Assembly: GCF_004217175.1 (NCBI RefSeq)
Contig: NZ_SHKI01000005.1
Span: 470,348-534,347, forward strand
DNA: 64,000 nt
Source of the DNA: Leucobacter luti
Lineage (GTDB): Bacteria > Actinomycetota > Actinomycetes > Actinomycetales > Microbacteriaceae
Reading direction: 5' to 3'
Positions 1 through 9,776 of this stretch are shown piece by piece (within the stretch, counting starts at the first letter, position 1; each line of letters starts with the position of its first letter). The notes below the pieces were generated by a model that did no database searches, had not been told where the DNA came from, and saw nothing but the letters and a program-made list of their open reading frames with translations. The position numbers and the translations under genes are program-made.

Positions 1-118
1 GGGCGCAGTGCGCCGAGCGGCTGTAGCCAACTGCTGCGCTGAGCGGCTGCAGCTGCGCTAACTGCTGCGCTGAGCGGCTGCCATAAGCGGCCGCCATAAG
101 CGGCTGCGGCCTCCGTGC
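1..118. repeat. Short direct repeats at the window edge
   Basis: A 22-bp unit starting AACTGCTGCGC occurs at 29-50 and again at 60-81 (period 31 bp), followed by two copies of a CATAAGCGG motif. The stretch lies just beyond the 3' end of the leftward DUF2510-type gene. No coding capacity or terminator was recognised; the left part of the element may be cut by the window edge. Confidence 0.6.
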
Positions 119-123
119 TGCCG

Positions 124-561
124 CTAGAGGATGAAGATGATGCCCACGCAGCTGAGCACGAGGCCCGCGATGCTCAGGCCGCGCGCGCGTCCCGTGGCGG
201 TGCCGCGCGCGATCCCCACGATCGAGAGCACGAGCCCGGTGATCCCGACCGCGAGCCCAAAGAACAGCGGCAAGAACACTGAGACGAGCCCCACCACGAA
301 TCCGGCGACGCCCGCGCCGTTGCTCGCGGGGGCGACCGTGTAGTGATGCTGGGGCGACGGGGCGGTAAACACCTGCTGCACCGGGTACTGCGGCACTGCA
401 TATTGCTGCACGGGGTACTGCTGCACGGCGTGCTGCTGCGCTGTGTGCTGCTGCGCCGGTCCAGGCTGCGTCGCCGGTGCGACGTGCGAGGTCCACTCCG
501 CGCCGTCCCAGTACCGTGTGCTGCCTTCGGGGTCTGCGTACCAGCCGGCGGGTGTCTGCAT
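124..561 (-). CDS. DUF2510/DUF4190-like small membrane protein
   Basis: The 145-residue product starts with a DUF2510-type module (residues 2-25; pattern P-GWY-DP-G---YWDG-EWT), a short domain common at the N-terminus of actinobacterial membrane proteins. It is followed by a Gln/Tyr/Val-rich linker (about 35-65) built from repeated QQY/QQH units that also show as CTG-rich DNA repeats. Two hydrophobic segments (about 83-117 and 129-145) resemble DUF4190 and should anchor it in the membrane. The ATG at 561 is preceded by AAAGG, so this start is preferred over an open frame extending to 894 inside the next gene. It lies 52 bp downstream of the DUF2207 gene and is probably co-transcribed with it. 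Function is unknown. Confidence 0.88.
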   Translation of the reverse strand: MQTPAGWYADPEGSTRYWDGAEWTSHVAPATQPGPAQQHTAQQHAVQQYPVQQYAVPQYPVQQVFTAPSPQHHYTVAPASNGAGVAGFVVGLVSVFLPLFFGLAVGITGLVLSIVGIARGTATGRARGLSIAGLVLSCVGIIFIL

Positions 562-613
562 GTGGGGGCCTTTCGTGCGTGGGTCCTCGAATAATCCCCC
601 CTTGAGATCCAGC

Positions 614-2461
614 CTAGCGGCCTCCGGCGAATCCGCCGCCACCGCCGCCCCCCGCGAATCCGCCGCCGCTCGAGCCGCCCGAACTGCTCGCGCTGAACGT
701 GGCGGCCGACGAGATTGAGCTCGAGAACCGCGCGATCGACGTGTCGAGGCGGTCAACACCACCCGCGGCGATCCCGGGGTACCACAGTGGAACGTAGGCG
801 GGATCCTCGCGATAGTGGCTGGCGAGGGCGGTGCCCCAGGCCTTTTCGAGGCCGAAGAGCATCGCGTAGGGGAGCAGCCGCTCGTACAGCTCAATCACCT
901 CGGCGCCGGCCACGGCGCGGCGCTCCGCGGTGGCCGTCGACTGGAGCATGGCGATCCGGTCGGCCTCGGCCACGCGGATGAACTCGCGCACGCCGAGCAG
1001 GTAGTTGCGCGTCTCAGCGCCGAGCGGCGTGAGTACCCGGTGGCGCACGAGCCCAACGATGCCGAGGATCAGCGTGACCACAGCGATGACGATGGCGAAC
1101 ACGGGGGTGAGCGAGAGCCGGTTCGTGATCCCGAGCGCGATGAGCACCGCGAGCACGACGACGAGCGCGAGACTGACCCAGCCGAGGATCCTGCCGAGCG
1201 GGCTGTGCACACGCTCGAAGTAGCCACGATCCTCCGCGGCCTTCGAGCCGGCCGAGGCGAGCCTGGCCATTCGCTCGCCAAACTTCGTGTCACCCTTCGG
1301 GACCGCAAACACGGTCCCCACCTCTCCCGAGGGGAACAGCTTCGTCACGGCGGCGGCATCCAGCGGGTCTGCCGCCGCTGTCGGGTCGAGGAGCCGGATC
1401 GCGAGCTCGGGCGACTTCGACGCCCGCTTGGCATCGGGGTCCGGGACCGCGTCCTCGATCCGGGTGGCGCCGAGCAGCGCGAGGTGCACGATCTCCGCCG
1501 GCGGGGTGGGCTTTGCGGCCCCCACGATCGGGCCGGCGATGAGTGGCGGGAGCGTGATCGGCACATCGTATTGGGCCACCACGGGGCGCGTGCCGCGCCG
1601 CTTCCGCGACATGCGCGCCACCGCGATAGCGCCGACGCTTGAGGTGACGAGGGCGCCGCCCCCGATCACGAGCGGCAGCGTGTCGAGCGCGAAGTTAGGC
1701 AGCCGCGTCTCGGGCTGCACGACTGTGCCGGGCTGCAGGCCGATGGCCACGGTGAGGCCCTCGTCGGCGGCGAGCGGCACGGGGCCGATCGCCACCGTGC
1801 CGTCCTCGTCTGCCGGAGCAACGGCGCACTCGTTCCGCGACTCGTACGTGCCGAGGTAGCAGCGCTGGGCGCCGGTGAGGTGATCTGCGAGCGCGGCCGA
1901 GAACGTGACGGTCGCCGAGGCCGCCGCGATTGGCTGCGCGCGATTGAGCGGGATGAGGTCCCAGTAAAACTCGTCGGCCGTGGCGTCGTCGCGGTGCACC
2001 ACCACGTCGTCGACGGTGTAGCTGATCACGTACTCCTGTGTGCCGTGCACGAAGCGATCGTCGCCGGTGAGGACGCCCACGAGTGCGGAGTCACCGGTGT
2101 CGTCGCTGTCGCGCGAGACCTCGAACGGCAGGGCCGCGCCGGCCGCGTCGGTGACGGTGAAGTCGCGCGGGTCGGTGCGCGCCCCGAGGTACTCCTGGGG
2201 CACCAAGCGCACGATGCCGCGGTTCTGGTTCGTCTCGGGGAACTCTGCGACGAGGGTCTCGGTGATGTGCGCGACCGCGCGGCCCTCTGCGGTCACGTCG
2301 AGGTCGACGGCTACGTCCCAGCTTGAGTAGCTGAAGTTCTCGACGTTCGGATCGGCGTCTGCGAGGGCGGCGGGCGCAGCAGCGCACACCGCGGTGAGCG
2401 CGATCGCGCAGCCGGCGATCAGGGAGACAAGTGCGAAGCGAATCCTGCGGGGGAGGGACAT
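614..2461 (-). CDS. DUF2207 family membrane protein
   Basis: The 615-residue protein has a signal peptide or anchor (residues 1-35, ending AALADA), an extracellular beta-rich domain typical of DUF2207 (about 40-250), a membrane helix near 270-290, a cytoplasmic segment, a pair of helices near 415-460 and a Ser/Gly tail with long glycine runs. DUF2207 proteins are bacterial membrane proteins of unknown function. A TAGGGT box sits 7 nt before the ATG with no Shine-Dalgarno, suggesting a leaderless mRNA. It is divergent from leuA and upstream of the DUF2510-type gene. Family assignment is confident, role is not. Confidence 0.9.
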   Translation of the reverse strand: MSLPRRIRFALVSLIAGCAIALTAVCAAAPAALADADPNVENFSYSSWDVAVDLDVTAEGRAVAHITETLVAEFPETNQNRGIVRLVPQEYLGARTDPRDFTVTDAAGAALPFEVSRDSDDTGDSALVGVLTGDDRFVHGTQEYVISYTVDDVVVHRDDATADEFYWDLIPLNRAQPIAAASATVTFSAALADHLTGAQRCYLGTYESRNECAVAPADEDGTVAIGPVPLAADEGLTVAIGLQPGTVVQPETRLPNFALDTLPLVIGGGALVTSSVGAIAVARMSRKRRGTRPVVAQYDVPITLPPLIAGPIVGAAKPTPPAEIVHLALLGATRIEDAVPDPDAKRASKSPELAIRLLDPTAAADPLDAAAVTKLFPSGEVGTVFAVPKGDTKFGERMARLASAGSKAAEDRGYFERVHSPLGRILGWVSLALVVVLAVLIALGITNRLSLTPVFAIVIAVVTLILGIVGLVRHRVLTPLGAETRNYLLGVREFIRVAEADRIAMLQSTATAERRAVAGAEVIELYERLLPYAMLFGLEKAWGTALASHYREDPAYVPLWYPGIAAGGVDRLDTSIARFSSSISSAATFSASSSGGSSGGGFAGGGGGGGFAGGR

Positions 2462-2467
2462 AGTTCT

Positions 2468-2473
2468 ACCCTA
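2468..2473 (-). promoter_or_regulatory. -10 box of the DUF2207 gene (leaderless)
   Basis: Read leftward the hexamer is TAGGGT and its last T is 7 nt from the ATG at 2461, so transcription should start at or next to the start codon. No ribosome-binding site lies between. Confidence 0.6.
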
Positions 2474-2536
2474 CGAGTGAGTTCGGCCCCGGCTTCGGAT
2501 GCGGCCGCGCGTCGCTGGGAGCCGTGCCCCGCGTGA

Positions 2537-2542
2537 TAGGGT
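2537..2542 (+). promoter_or_regulatory. -10 box of the leuA leader (leaderless)
   Basis: TAGGGT is followed 7 nt later by the ATG of the leader peptide, the same spacing as at the divergent DUF2207 gene and at ruvA. No clear -35 hexamer is seen. Confidence 0.6.
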
Positions 2543-2548
2543 GGCTGC

Positions 2549-2577
2549 ATGCTGTTCGGCTCGCTTCTCCTTAGCTG

Positions 2578-2593
<16 letters not shown>
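2549..2593 (+). CDS. leuA leader peptide (14 aa, Leu-containing)
   Basis: ATG at 2549 opens a 14-codon frame reading MLFGSLLLSCRDES that ends at TAG 2591-2593. Four of 14 residues are Leu, three in a row (CTT CTC CTT at 2564-2572), just before a hairpin and 70 bp before leuA. This is the layout of a ribosome-dependent leucine attenuator, a kind of control described for actinobacterial leuA genes. The predicted transcription start falls on the ATG, so the leader would be translated without a Shine-Dalgarno. It is too short for gene finders. Confidence 0.72.
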
Positions 2594-4429
<1,836 letters not shown>

Positions 4430-4473
4430 GTCGTAGCGCGCGCCCGCCTGTCGCGCCGCGCACGTCCGCTCCA

Positions 4474-4534
4474 GCGCCGCCCGCGCGCCGATCGTTCGTA
4501 GTTTTGTTCGAATGATCGGCGTTGCGGGCGGCGC
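4474..4534. terminator. Two-tier inverted repeat between leuA and ruvA
   Basis: An outer perfect 11-bp stem (GCGCCGCCCGC at 4474-4484 with its complement at 4524-4534) encloses an inner 12-bp stem with one mismatch (4487-4498 with 4509-4520) and a 10-nt loop. It can act as leuA terminator although only a short T run (GTTT) follows. The loop and inner arms contain a LexA-like box. Confidence 0.6.
4496..4511. promoter_or_regulatory. Candidate LexA (SOS) box upstream of ruvA
   Basis: TCGTAGTTTTGTTCGA matches the actinobacterial SOS-box pattern (TCGAAC-N4-GTTCGA type) well in its right half and in TCG of its left half. ruvA-ruvB are classical SOS genes, which supports the reading. It ends about 53 nt before the predicted transcription start, further away than usual for a repressor site, so the call is tentative. 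Confidence 0.4.
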
Positions 4535-4551
4535 TCGTTTCCCGCGCGGCC

Positions 4552-4557
4552 TAGGGT
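4552..4557 (+). promoter_or_regulatory. -10 box of ruvA (leaderless)
   Basis: TAGGGT lies exactly 7 nt before the GTG start of ruvA, and no Shine-Dalgarno is present between them. Confidence 0.6.
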
Positions 4558-4563
4558 GGGCAT

Positions 4564-5208
4564 GTGATTGCTTCGATTCAAGGCCCCGTGCTCAATTCGG
4601 GCGCCGGCTGGGTGGTGGTGGGCCTCGGTGGCCTCGGAATGCGCGTTGAAGTGCCGAGCGGCCGCGTCGCGCAGGCGGTACCCGGAGACGAGGTGGCGCT
4701 GCACACCTCGCTCGTGGTGCGCGAGGACTCGCTCACGCTCTTCGGATTCGAAACGCCCGCCGAACTCGCGGTGTTCGGGCACCTCATCGCGGTCTCCGGC
4801 GTGGGGCCGCGCAGCGCGCTCGGCGTGCTCAGCGGGCTCGCTCCCGCCGAAATTGCTGCCGCGGTCGCTGCGGACGACGAGAAGCCGTTCCGCAAGGTGT
4901 CCGGGATCGGGCCGAAGACCGCCAAACTCATCGTGGTCTCGCTCACGGGCAAGCTCGCCGGCCTCGACCTGGGCGAGTCGACCGCTGCCGGCAGCGCCGG
5001 GGGCGGGGCCCCCGCGACGGTCGCTGACGCCGTGGCCGAGGGCCTCGTCGGCCTGGGCTGGGGCCCGTCTGATGCGCAGGGTGCCGTGGCCGACGCGCTC
5101 GACGCCGGCGCACCCGACACGAGCGCCGAACTGTTGCGGGCCGCGCTTGCGCTGCTGCAGGCGGGGCGCCCGGGCGGGCGGGGCGCAAACGCCGGTGGCC
5201 GCCGATGA
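4564..5208 (+). CDS. ruvA: Holliday junction branch migration protein RuvA
   Basis: RuvA binds four-way DNA junctions as a tetramer and loads the RuvB motor. The 214-residue product has the N-terminal OB-fold (1-62), two helix-hairpin-helix motifs (SGVGPRSA near 80 and SGIGPKTA near 115) and a Gly/Ala-rich linker leading to the C-terminal RuvB-contact domain (about 155-200). The GTG start is set by the family N-terminus (MIASIQG) and by a -10 box 7 nt upstream. It overlaps ruvB by 4 bp. ruvC, commonly just upstream in actinobacteria, is absent here. Confidence 0.96.
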   Translation: MIASIQGPVLNSGAGWVVVGLGGLGMRVEVPSGRVAQAVPGDEVALHTSLVVREDSLTLFGFETPAELAVFGHLIAVSGVGPRSALGVLSGLAPAEIAAAVAADDEKPFRKVSGIGPKTAKLIVVSLTGKLAGLDLGESTAAGSAGGGAPATVADAVAEGLVGLGWGPSDAQGAVADALDAGAPDTSAELLRAALALLQAGRPGGRGANAGGRR

Positions 5209-6224
5209 GTGACGAGCTGTCCCCGGAGGCGACCAGCTTCGAGCAGGGCTACGAGGGGGCGCTGCGTCCCGCGACGCTCGCCGAGTTCGTGGGCCAGGCG
5301 AAGGTGCGCAGTCAGCTCTCGCTGCTGCTCAACGCCGCAACCATGCAGCAGCGCACGCCCGACCACATCCTGCTCGCGGGCCCGCCCGGACTCGGGAAGA
5401 CGACGCTCTCGATGATCGTCGCCACGGAGCTGGACAAGCCGCTCCACCAGACCTCCGGCCCCGCAATCCAGCACGCGGGCGACCTCGCCGCGGTGCTGTC
5501 GGCGCTCACCCCCGGTGAGGTGCTGTTCATCGACGAGATCCACCGGATGGCCCGGAGCGCCGAGGAGATGCTTTACCTGGCGATGGAGGACTTCAAGGTC
5601 GACATCATGGTGGGCAAGGGGGCCGGCGCCACGTCCGTGCCGCTTGAACTCTCCCCGTTTACGCTGGTCGGGGCGACCACGCGATCGGGGCTGCTGCCAA
5701 ACCCACTCCGCGACCGATTTGGCTTTACCGCCCACCTCGAGTTTTACGGCACCGACGAGCTGGTCAGCGTGGTGCGCCGCGCGGCAGGCCTGCTGGGGTT
5801 TGGGCTCTCCGAGCAGGGCATCGAGGAGATCGCTGGCCGCTCGCGTGGCACGCCGCGCATTGCGAACCGGCTGCTGCGTCGCGTGCGCGACTTCAGCCTG
5901 GTGCACGATACCCCCGGTGACACCGCGACGGTCCAGGCCGCCCTCGCGCTGTATGACGTCGATGAGCACGGCCTCGATCGGCTCGACCGCGAGGTGCTGC
6001 GCGCGGTCGTAGAGCGCTTTGGCGGGGGGCCGGTGGGGCTCTCAACCCTGGCCGTCTCGGTGGGGGAGGAAGCCGAAACCATCGAGGCGGTGGTGGAGCC
6101 GTTCCTCGTGCGAACCGGCCTGCTGACCCGCACGCCGCGCGGCCGCGTGGCGACCAGGCTCGGCTGGGAGCACGTCGGTGCGGTGCCGCCGCCGGCGCCC
6201 GGGGCGCCCCCTGCGCTGATGTGA
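5205..6224 (+). CDS. ruvB: Holliday junction branch migration ATPase RuvB
   Basis: RuvB is the hexameric AAA+ motor that drives branch migration with RuvA. The 339-residue protein carries Walker A (GPPGLGKTT, about 63-71), Walker B (LFIDEIHR, about 107-114), the sensor-1 segment VGATTRSG (about 158-165), and a C-terminal winged helix with the TPRGR signature near the end. The ATG overlaps the ruvA stop (ATGA), indicating coupled translation. Confidence 0.97.
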   Translation: MSDELSPEATSFEQGYEGALRPATLAEFVGQAKVRSQLSLLLNAATMQQRTPDHILLAGPPGLGKTTLSMIVATELDKPLHQTSGPAIQHAGDLAAVLSALTPGEVLFIDEIHRMARSAEEMLYLAMEDFKVDIMVGKGAGATSVPLELSPFTLVGATTRSGLLPNPLRDRFGFTAHLEFYGTDELVSVVRRAAGLLGFGLSEQGIEEIAGRSRGTPRIANRLLRRVRDFSLVHDTPGDTATVQAALALYDVDEHGLDRLDREVLRAVVERFGGGPVGLSTLAVSVGEEAETIEAVVEPFLVRTGLLTRTPRGRVATRLGWEHVGAVPPPAPGAPPALM

Positions 6225-6282
6225 CGCTGAAATCGCTGTGATTCAGCGCTGAATTCTGTGTTCAGACGCAGCATCGTCACGC

Positions 6283-6288
6283 TAGAAT
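6283..6288 (+). promoter_or_regulatory. -10 box of the yajC-secD-secF operon
   Basis: TAGAAT is a good actinobacterial -10 box in the 118-bp gap after ruvB. It predicts a start near 6295 and a 48-nt leader with an AAAGGA ribosome site before yajC. Confidence 0.5.
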
Positions 6289-6342
6289 CGAGAGAATTGT
6301 GCCTTCTGCATCCGCACGTGCACGCCCACCGAAAGGACAATC

Positions 6343-6819
6343 GTGGCAATCGACCCGATCACACTCCTGATGTTTGCGCTCATCGCGCTGATGATCTTCT
6401 TCATGTTCCGCAACGGAAAGAAGCGTCAGGCGGCGATGCAGCAACTGCAGAGCGGGCTGCGTCCGGGAGCTGAGGTCATGCTGCAGTCCGGGATCTTCGG
6501 CACGGTCGACTCGGTGGACGAGGAAGACAACAAGGTGGTCGTCCGCAGCGGGACCAGCACGCTCGTGGTGCACCGCAACGCGATCTCGCAGATCGTGACC
6601 CCGGTTGACGCCCCGGAGGAGGACGCCGCAAGCGACCTGGCACCGGACGACGATCCCGCATTCGGCGAGCGCCTCGCGAGCGGCAACGCCGACGCCGCGC
6701 CGGCCGCCGAGGCCGCAGCCACCGAGCTCGATCAGCCGGTCGACCGCGCCGCTGATGACGCAGGAACCGAAACCCCCGACGCAGATCAGCAGGGCGGCGA
6801 GCAGACGCCTAAGGCGTAG
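6343..6819 (+). CDS. yajC: Preprotein translocase accessory subunit YajC
   Basis: YajC forms a membrane complex with SecD and SecF that assists Sec-dependent export. The 158-residue product has one N-terminal membrane helix (about 4-22), the conserved KKRQAAMQQ segment and the small beta domain (about 35-80). Its last 70 residues are an acidic Asp/Glu/Ala-rich tail, longer than in the usual roughly 110-residue family member. The GTG start follows AAAGGA. secD follows after 60 bp. Confidence 0.94.
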   Translation: MAIDPITLLMFALIALMIFFMFRNGKKRQAAMQQLQSGLRPGAEVMLQSGIFGTVDSVDEEDNKVVVRSGTSTLVVHRNAISQIVTPVDAPEEDAASDLAPDDDPAFGERLASGNADAAPAAEAAATELDQPVDRAADDAGTETPDADQQGGEQTPKA

Positions 6820-6879
6820 CACGCAGCACCGCGGGGGAGCCCGCGGATCCCCCCCTCGCTCTAGAGAAAGCAGTAAGTC

Positions 6880-8667
6880 TTGGCGTCCACTCCAGCCGTG
6901 AGGCGAGCCCGTCGCTCCCTCGTGTTCCTCCTGGTCATCATTGTTGGCCTCGCGGGCCTTATCACCTACGGTGTGCTGCGCAGCGATGCGACGTGGACGC
7001 CAAAGCTTGCTCTGGATCTCCAGGGCGGAACCCAAATCCTGCTCGCTGCCGAGCAAACCGACGGCCAGGCCGTCGGTGGCGAACAGCTGCAGCAGGCCGT
7101 CTCGATCATCCGCCAGCGCGTTGACGCGGCCGGTGTGTCCGAGGCGGAGATCACCACGCAGGGTAGCCAGCACATCTCCGTCTCGATCCCCGGCAAGGCG
7201 GACGAGGCGACGCTGCAGCGCATTGAGGCCTCGGCGAAGCTCGACTTCCGCCCGGTGCTCGCCACCGGCATCGGCATCGACATGACGCAGAGCGCGATCG
7301 CCGGGGCAACCGGCGAGGACGGCGAGCAGACCGACGAGCAGAAGGCCACGGTCGAGCAGGCGAAGCAGGACCGCGCCGCGGCCGAAAAGATCGTGATGGC
7401 CGAGCCCGACGACCTGTACCCGTCGCCGCTCCCCGAGGAAGCGGGCGACACCGCCTGGCTCACCCCGGCGCTGCAGGCGCAGTTTGACGCGTTCACCTGC
7501 GACATGGAAGCCGACCTCAACGGCACCAACCCGGCCGCCGACAAGCCGCTCATCACCTGCGACGACACGGGCACCGCCAAGTACCTGCTCGGACCGGTGG
7601 AGCTCAACGGCGACGTGATCACGGACGCGACCGCTGGCATGGGCACCACCCAGACCGGCGCGACGACCGGCAGCTGGAACGTGCAGATCACCATGAACAA
7701 GGAGGGCGCTGAGACCTTCGGGAAGATCAGCACCCGCCTCTTCGGCGCAACGTCACCGCAGAACCAGTTCGCCTTCGTGCTCGACGGCAAGGTGCTCTCC
7801 GCGCCCGAGATGCAGGGCCAGATTCTCGACGGCCGGCCCTCGATCAGCGGCGACTTCACGCAGGAGACCGCGCAGGCCCTCGCCGATCAGCTGAAGTTCG
7901 GCGCGCTCCCCATCGACTTCACGGTGCAGAGCCAGGAAGACATCTCCGCGACGCTCGGCACGAGCCAGCTCGGCGCGGGCCTCCTCGCCGGCCTCATCGG
8001 CCTGCTGCTCGTGGTGGTCTACTCGCTCTTCCAGTACCGCGCGCTCGGCTCGCTGACGATCACGTCGCTTGCGATCGCCGGTATCCTCACCTACCTGCTG
8101 CTCACTTACTTCTCCTGGCGACAGGGCTACCGGCTCTCGCTCGCCGGTGTGGCGGGCATCATCGTGGCGGTGGGCTTCACCGCCGACTCGTTCATCGTCT
8201 ACTTCGAGCGAATCCGTGACGCGCTGCGCGACGGCTTCTCGATCGAGAGCGCGGTTGAGCACGGCTGGAAGCGCGCCTTCCGCACCGTGCTTGCCTCGGA
8301 CGGCGTCAACTTCCTCGCCGCCGTAATTCTCTTCATCCTCGCAGTCGGCAACGTGAAGGGCTTCGCGTTCACGCTCGGCCTCACCACGCTCGTCGACGTG
8401 CTCGTGGTGGCGCTGTTCACGCACCCGATGATGACGCTGTTCGCCCGAACCCGCTTCTACCAGAGCGGTCACCCGTTCTCCGGCCTCGACCCCAAGCGCC
8501 TCGGCGCTGTGTACCGCGGTCGCGCGCAGTTCCGCGAGCCCGTGGTGGCGAGCAAGGGGGCCGGGAAGAAGGTGGCCCGCAGCCAGAAGGAAGCTGAACG
8601 CCGTCAGACAATCGCCGAGCGCAAGGCGGCCGAGGCCGCCGGGACCGCCACCGGAAAGGAGAGCTAA
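6880..8667 (+). CDS. secD: Protein translocase subunit SecD
   Basis: SecD uses the proton gradient to help complete protein export through SecYEG. The 595-residue product has an N-terminal helix (about 14-32), the LALDLQGGTQ motif (about 44-53), a large extracytoplasmic domain with a long insertion (about 130-260), and five C-terminal helices of the SecD/SecF family, including GFTADSFIVYFERI (about 429-442). The C-terminus is a basic cytoplasmic tail. The start is TTG with a weak AGAGAAAG site upstream; no better start exists before the first helix. Confidence 0.96.
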   Translation: MASTPAVRRARRSLVFLLVIIVGLAGLITYGVLRSDATWTPKLALDLQGGTQILLAAEQTDGQAVGGEQLQQAVSIIRQRVDAAGVSEAEITTQGSQHISVSIPGKADEATLQRIEASAKLDFRPVLATGIGIDMTQSAIAGATGEDGEQTDEQKATVEQAKQDRAAAEKIVMAEPDDLYPSPLPEEAGDTAWLTPALQAQFDAFTCDMEADLNGTNPAADKPLITCDDTGTAKYLLGPVELNGDVITDATAGMGTTQTGATTGSWNVQITMNKEGAETFGKISTRLFGATSPQNQFAFVLDGKVLSAPEMQGQILDGRPSISGDFTQETAQALADQLKFGALPIDFTVQSQEDISATLGTSQLGAGLLAGLIGLLLVVVYSLFQYRALGSLTITSLAIAGILTYLLLTYFSWRQGYRLSLAGVAGIIVAVGFTADSFIVYFERIRDALRDGFSIESAVEHGWKRAFRTVLASDGVNFLAAVILFILAVGNVKGFAFTLGLTTLVDVLVVALFTHPMMTLFARTRFYQSGHPFSGLDPKRLGAVYRGRAQFREPVVASKGAGKKVARSQKEAERRQTIAERKAAEAAGTATGKES

Positions 8668-8669
8668 TC

Positions 8670-9698
8670 ATGGCTCGCTCATTCGCCGAGTTCGGCAACG
8701 CGCTCTACACCGGTGAGAAGTCGATCGACTTCATCGGTCGCCGCAAGACCTGGTACGCGATCTCGATCGTGCTCATCATTCTCTCGATCGTCGGACCGAT
8801 GCTGCGCGGTGGCTTCACCTTCGGCATCGAGTTCACGGGTGGCAGCCAGTTCCAGGTGCACCTCACCGACGGCCAGGATCGCGACCCCGCGATCGCCGAG
8901 GCCGCGGTGGCCGAGGTGCTTCCGTCAAGCCCGCCGCGCGTGTCCCTGCTCGGGCCCACCGACGTCCGGGTGCAGACGGAGGCGCTGAAGGAAGCCGAGA
9001 ACCAGGAGGTGACGGCGGCGCTCGCGAAGGCGTACGACATCGACGCGGCCGACGTCACATACTCCTACATCGGACCCGCGTGGGGGCAAGACATCACGAA
9101 GCAGGCGATTATCGCCCTGATCGTGTTCATCGTGTTCGCCGCCCTCGTCATGGCGATCTACTTCCGCACCTGGAAGATGTCGGTCGCCGCAATGATCGCG
9201 CTGTTCCACGACCTCATCATCACCGCCGGGGTGTACGGGATCTCCGGCTTCGAGATCACCCCTGCAGCCATGATCGGCTTCATGACGATCCTTGGCTACT
9301 CGCTGTACGACACCGTCGTGGTGTTCGACAAGATCCGCGAGAACACGCTGCCGGGTGAGCTCAACGAGCGGCGCACCTTCGCCGAGGCGGTCAACCTCGG
9401 CGTCAACCAGACGCTCGTGCGCTCGATCAACACCTCGATCGTGGCGCTGCTGCCCGTGGGCTCGATCCTCTTCATCGGCGCGTTCGTGCTCGGCGCTGGG
9501 ACGCTGCGCGACATCTCGCTCGCGCTGTTCATCGGCATCCTGGTCGGCGCGTACTCGACGATCTTCATTGCGGCACCCGCTTACGCGCACCTGCGCGCCG
9601 GTGACGCCGACGTGAAGCGCCACGACGAGAAGGTGCTCCGCGCTCGCGCCCAGCAGGCGGAGAGCGCCGACGAGGAAGACCTGGCCGCTTCCGAGTGA
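8670..9698 (+). CDS. secF: Protein translocase subunit SecF
   Basis: SecF pairs with SecD in the accessory export complex. The 342-residue product has a first helix (about 27-46), the GIEFTGGSQF motif (about 51-60), and five C-terminal helices with the YDTVVVFDKIREN signature (about 212-224). GGAAAGGAG precedes the ATG, and only 2 bp separate it from secD. The C-terminal tail is charged. Confidence 0.97.
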   Translation: MARSFAEFGNALYTGEKSIDFIGRRKTWYAISIVLIILSIVGPMLRGGFTFGIEFTGGSQFQVHLTDGQDRDPAIAEAAVAEVLPSSPPRVSLLGPTDVRVQTEALKEAENQEVTAALAKAYDIDAADVTYSYIGPAWGQDITKQAIIALIVFIVFAALVMAIYFRTWKMSVAAMIALFHDLIITAGVYGISGFEITPAAMIGFMTILGYSLYDTVVVFDKIRENTLPGELNERRTFAEAVNLGVNQTLVRSINTSIVALLPVGSILFIGAFVLGAGTLRDISLALFIGILVGAYSTIFIAAPAYAHLRAGDADVKRHDEKVLRARAQQAESADEEDLAASE

Positions 9699-9709
9699 CT
9701 GCCGCACCG

Positions 9710-9741
9710 CGGGCACCCCGGTTCGTCGGAATAGGTGCCCG
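9710..9741 (+). terminator. Hairpin between secF and relA
   Basis: CGGGCACC (9710-9717) pairs perfectly with GGTGCCCG (9734-9741) around a 16-nt loop. No T run follows, so termination efficiency is uncertain. A TAGCGT box at 9747-9752 just after it could serve as the relA -10. Confidence 0.4.
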
Positions 9742-9776
9742 TGGTGTAGCGTTCAAACATTCGAGGAGGAGTGCAG

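Noticed and set aside
9771..9776. GTG 9771 as relA start
   Set aside because: It abuts the GAGGAGGA ribosome site with no spacing; GTG 9777 fits.
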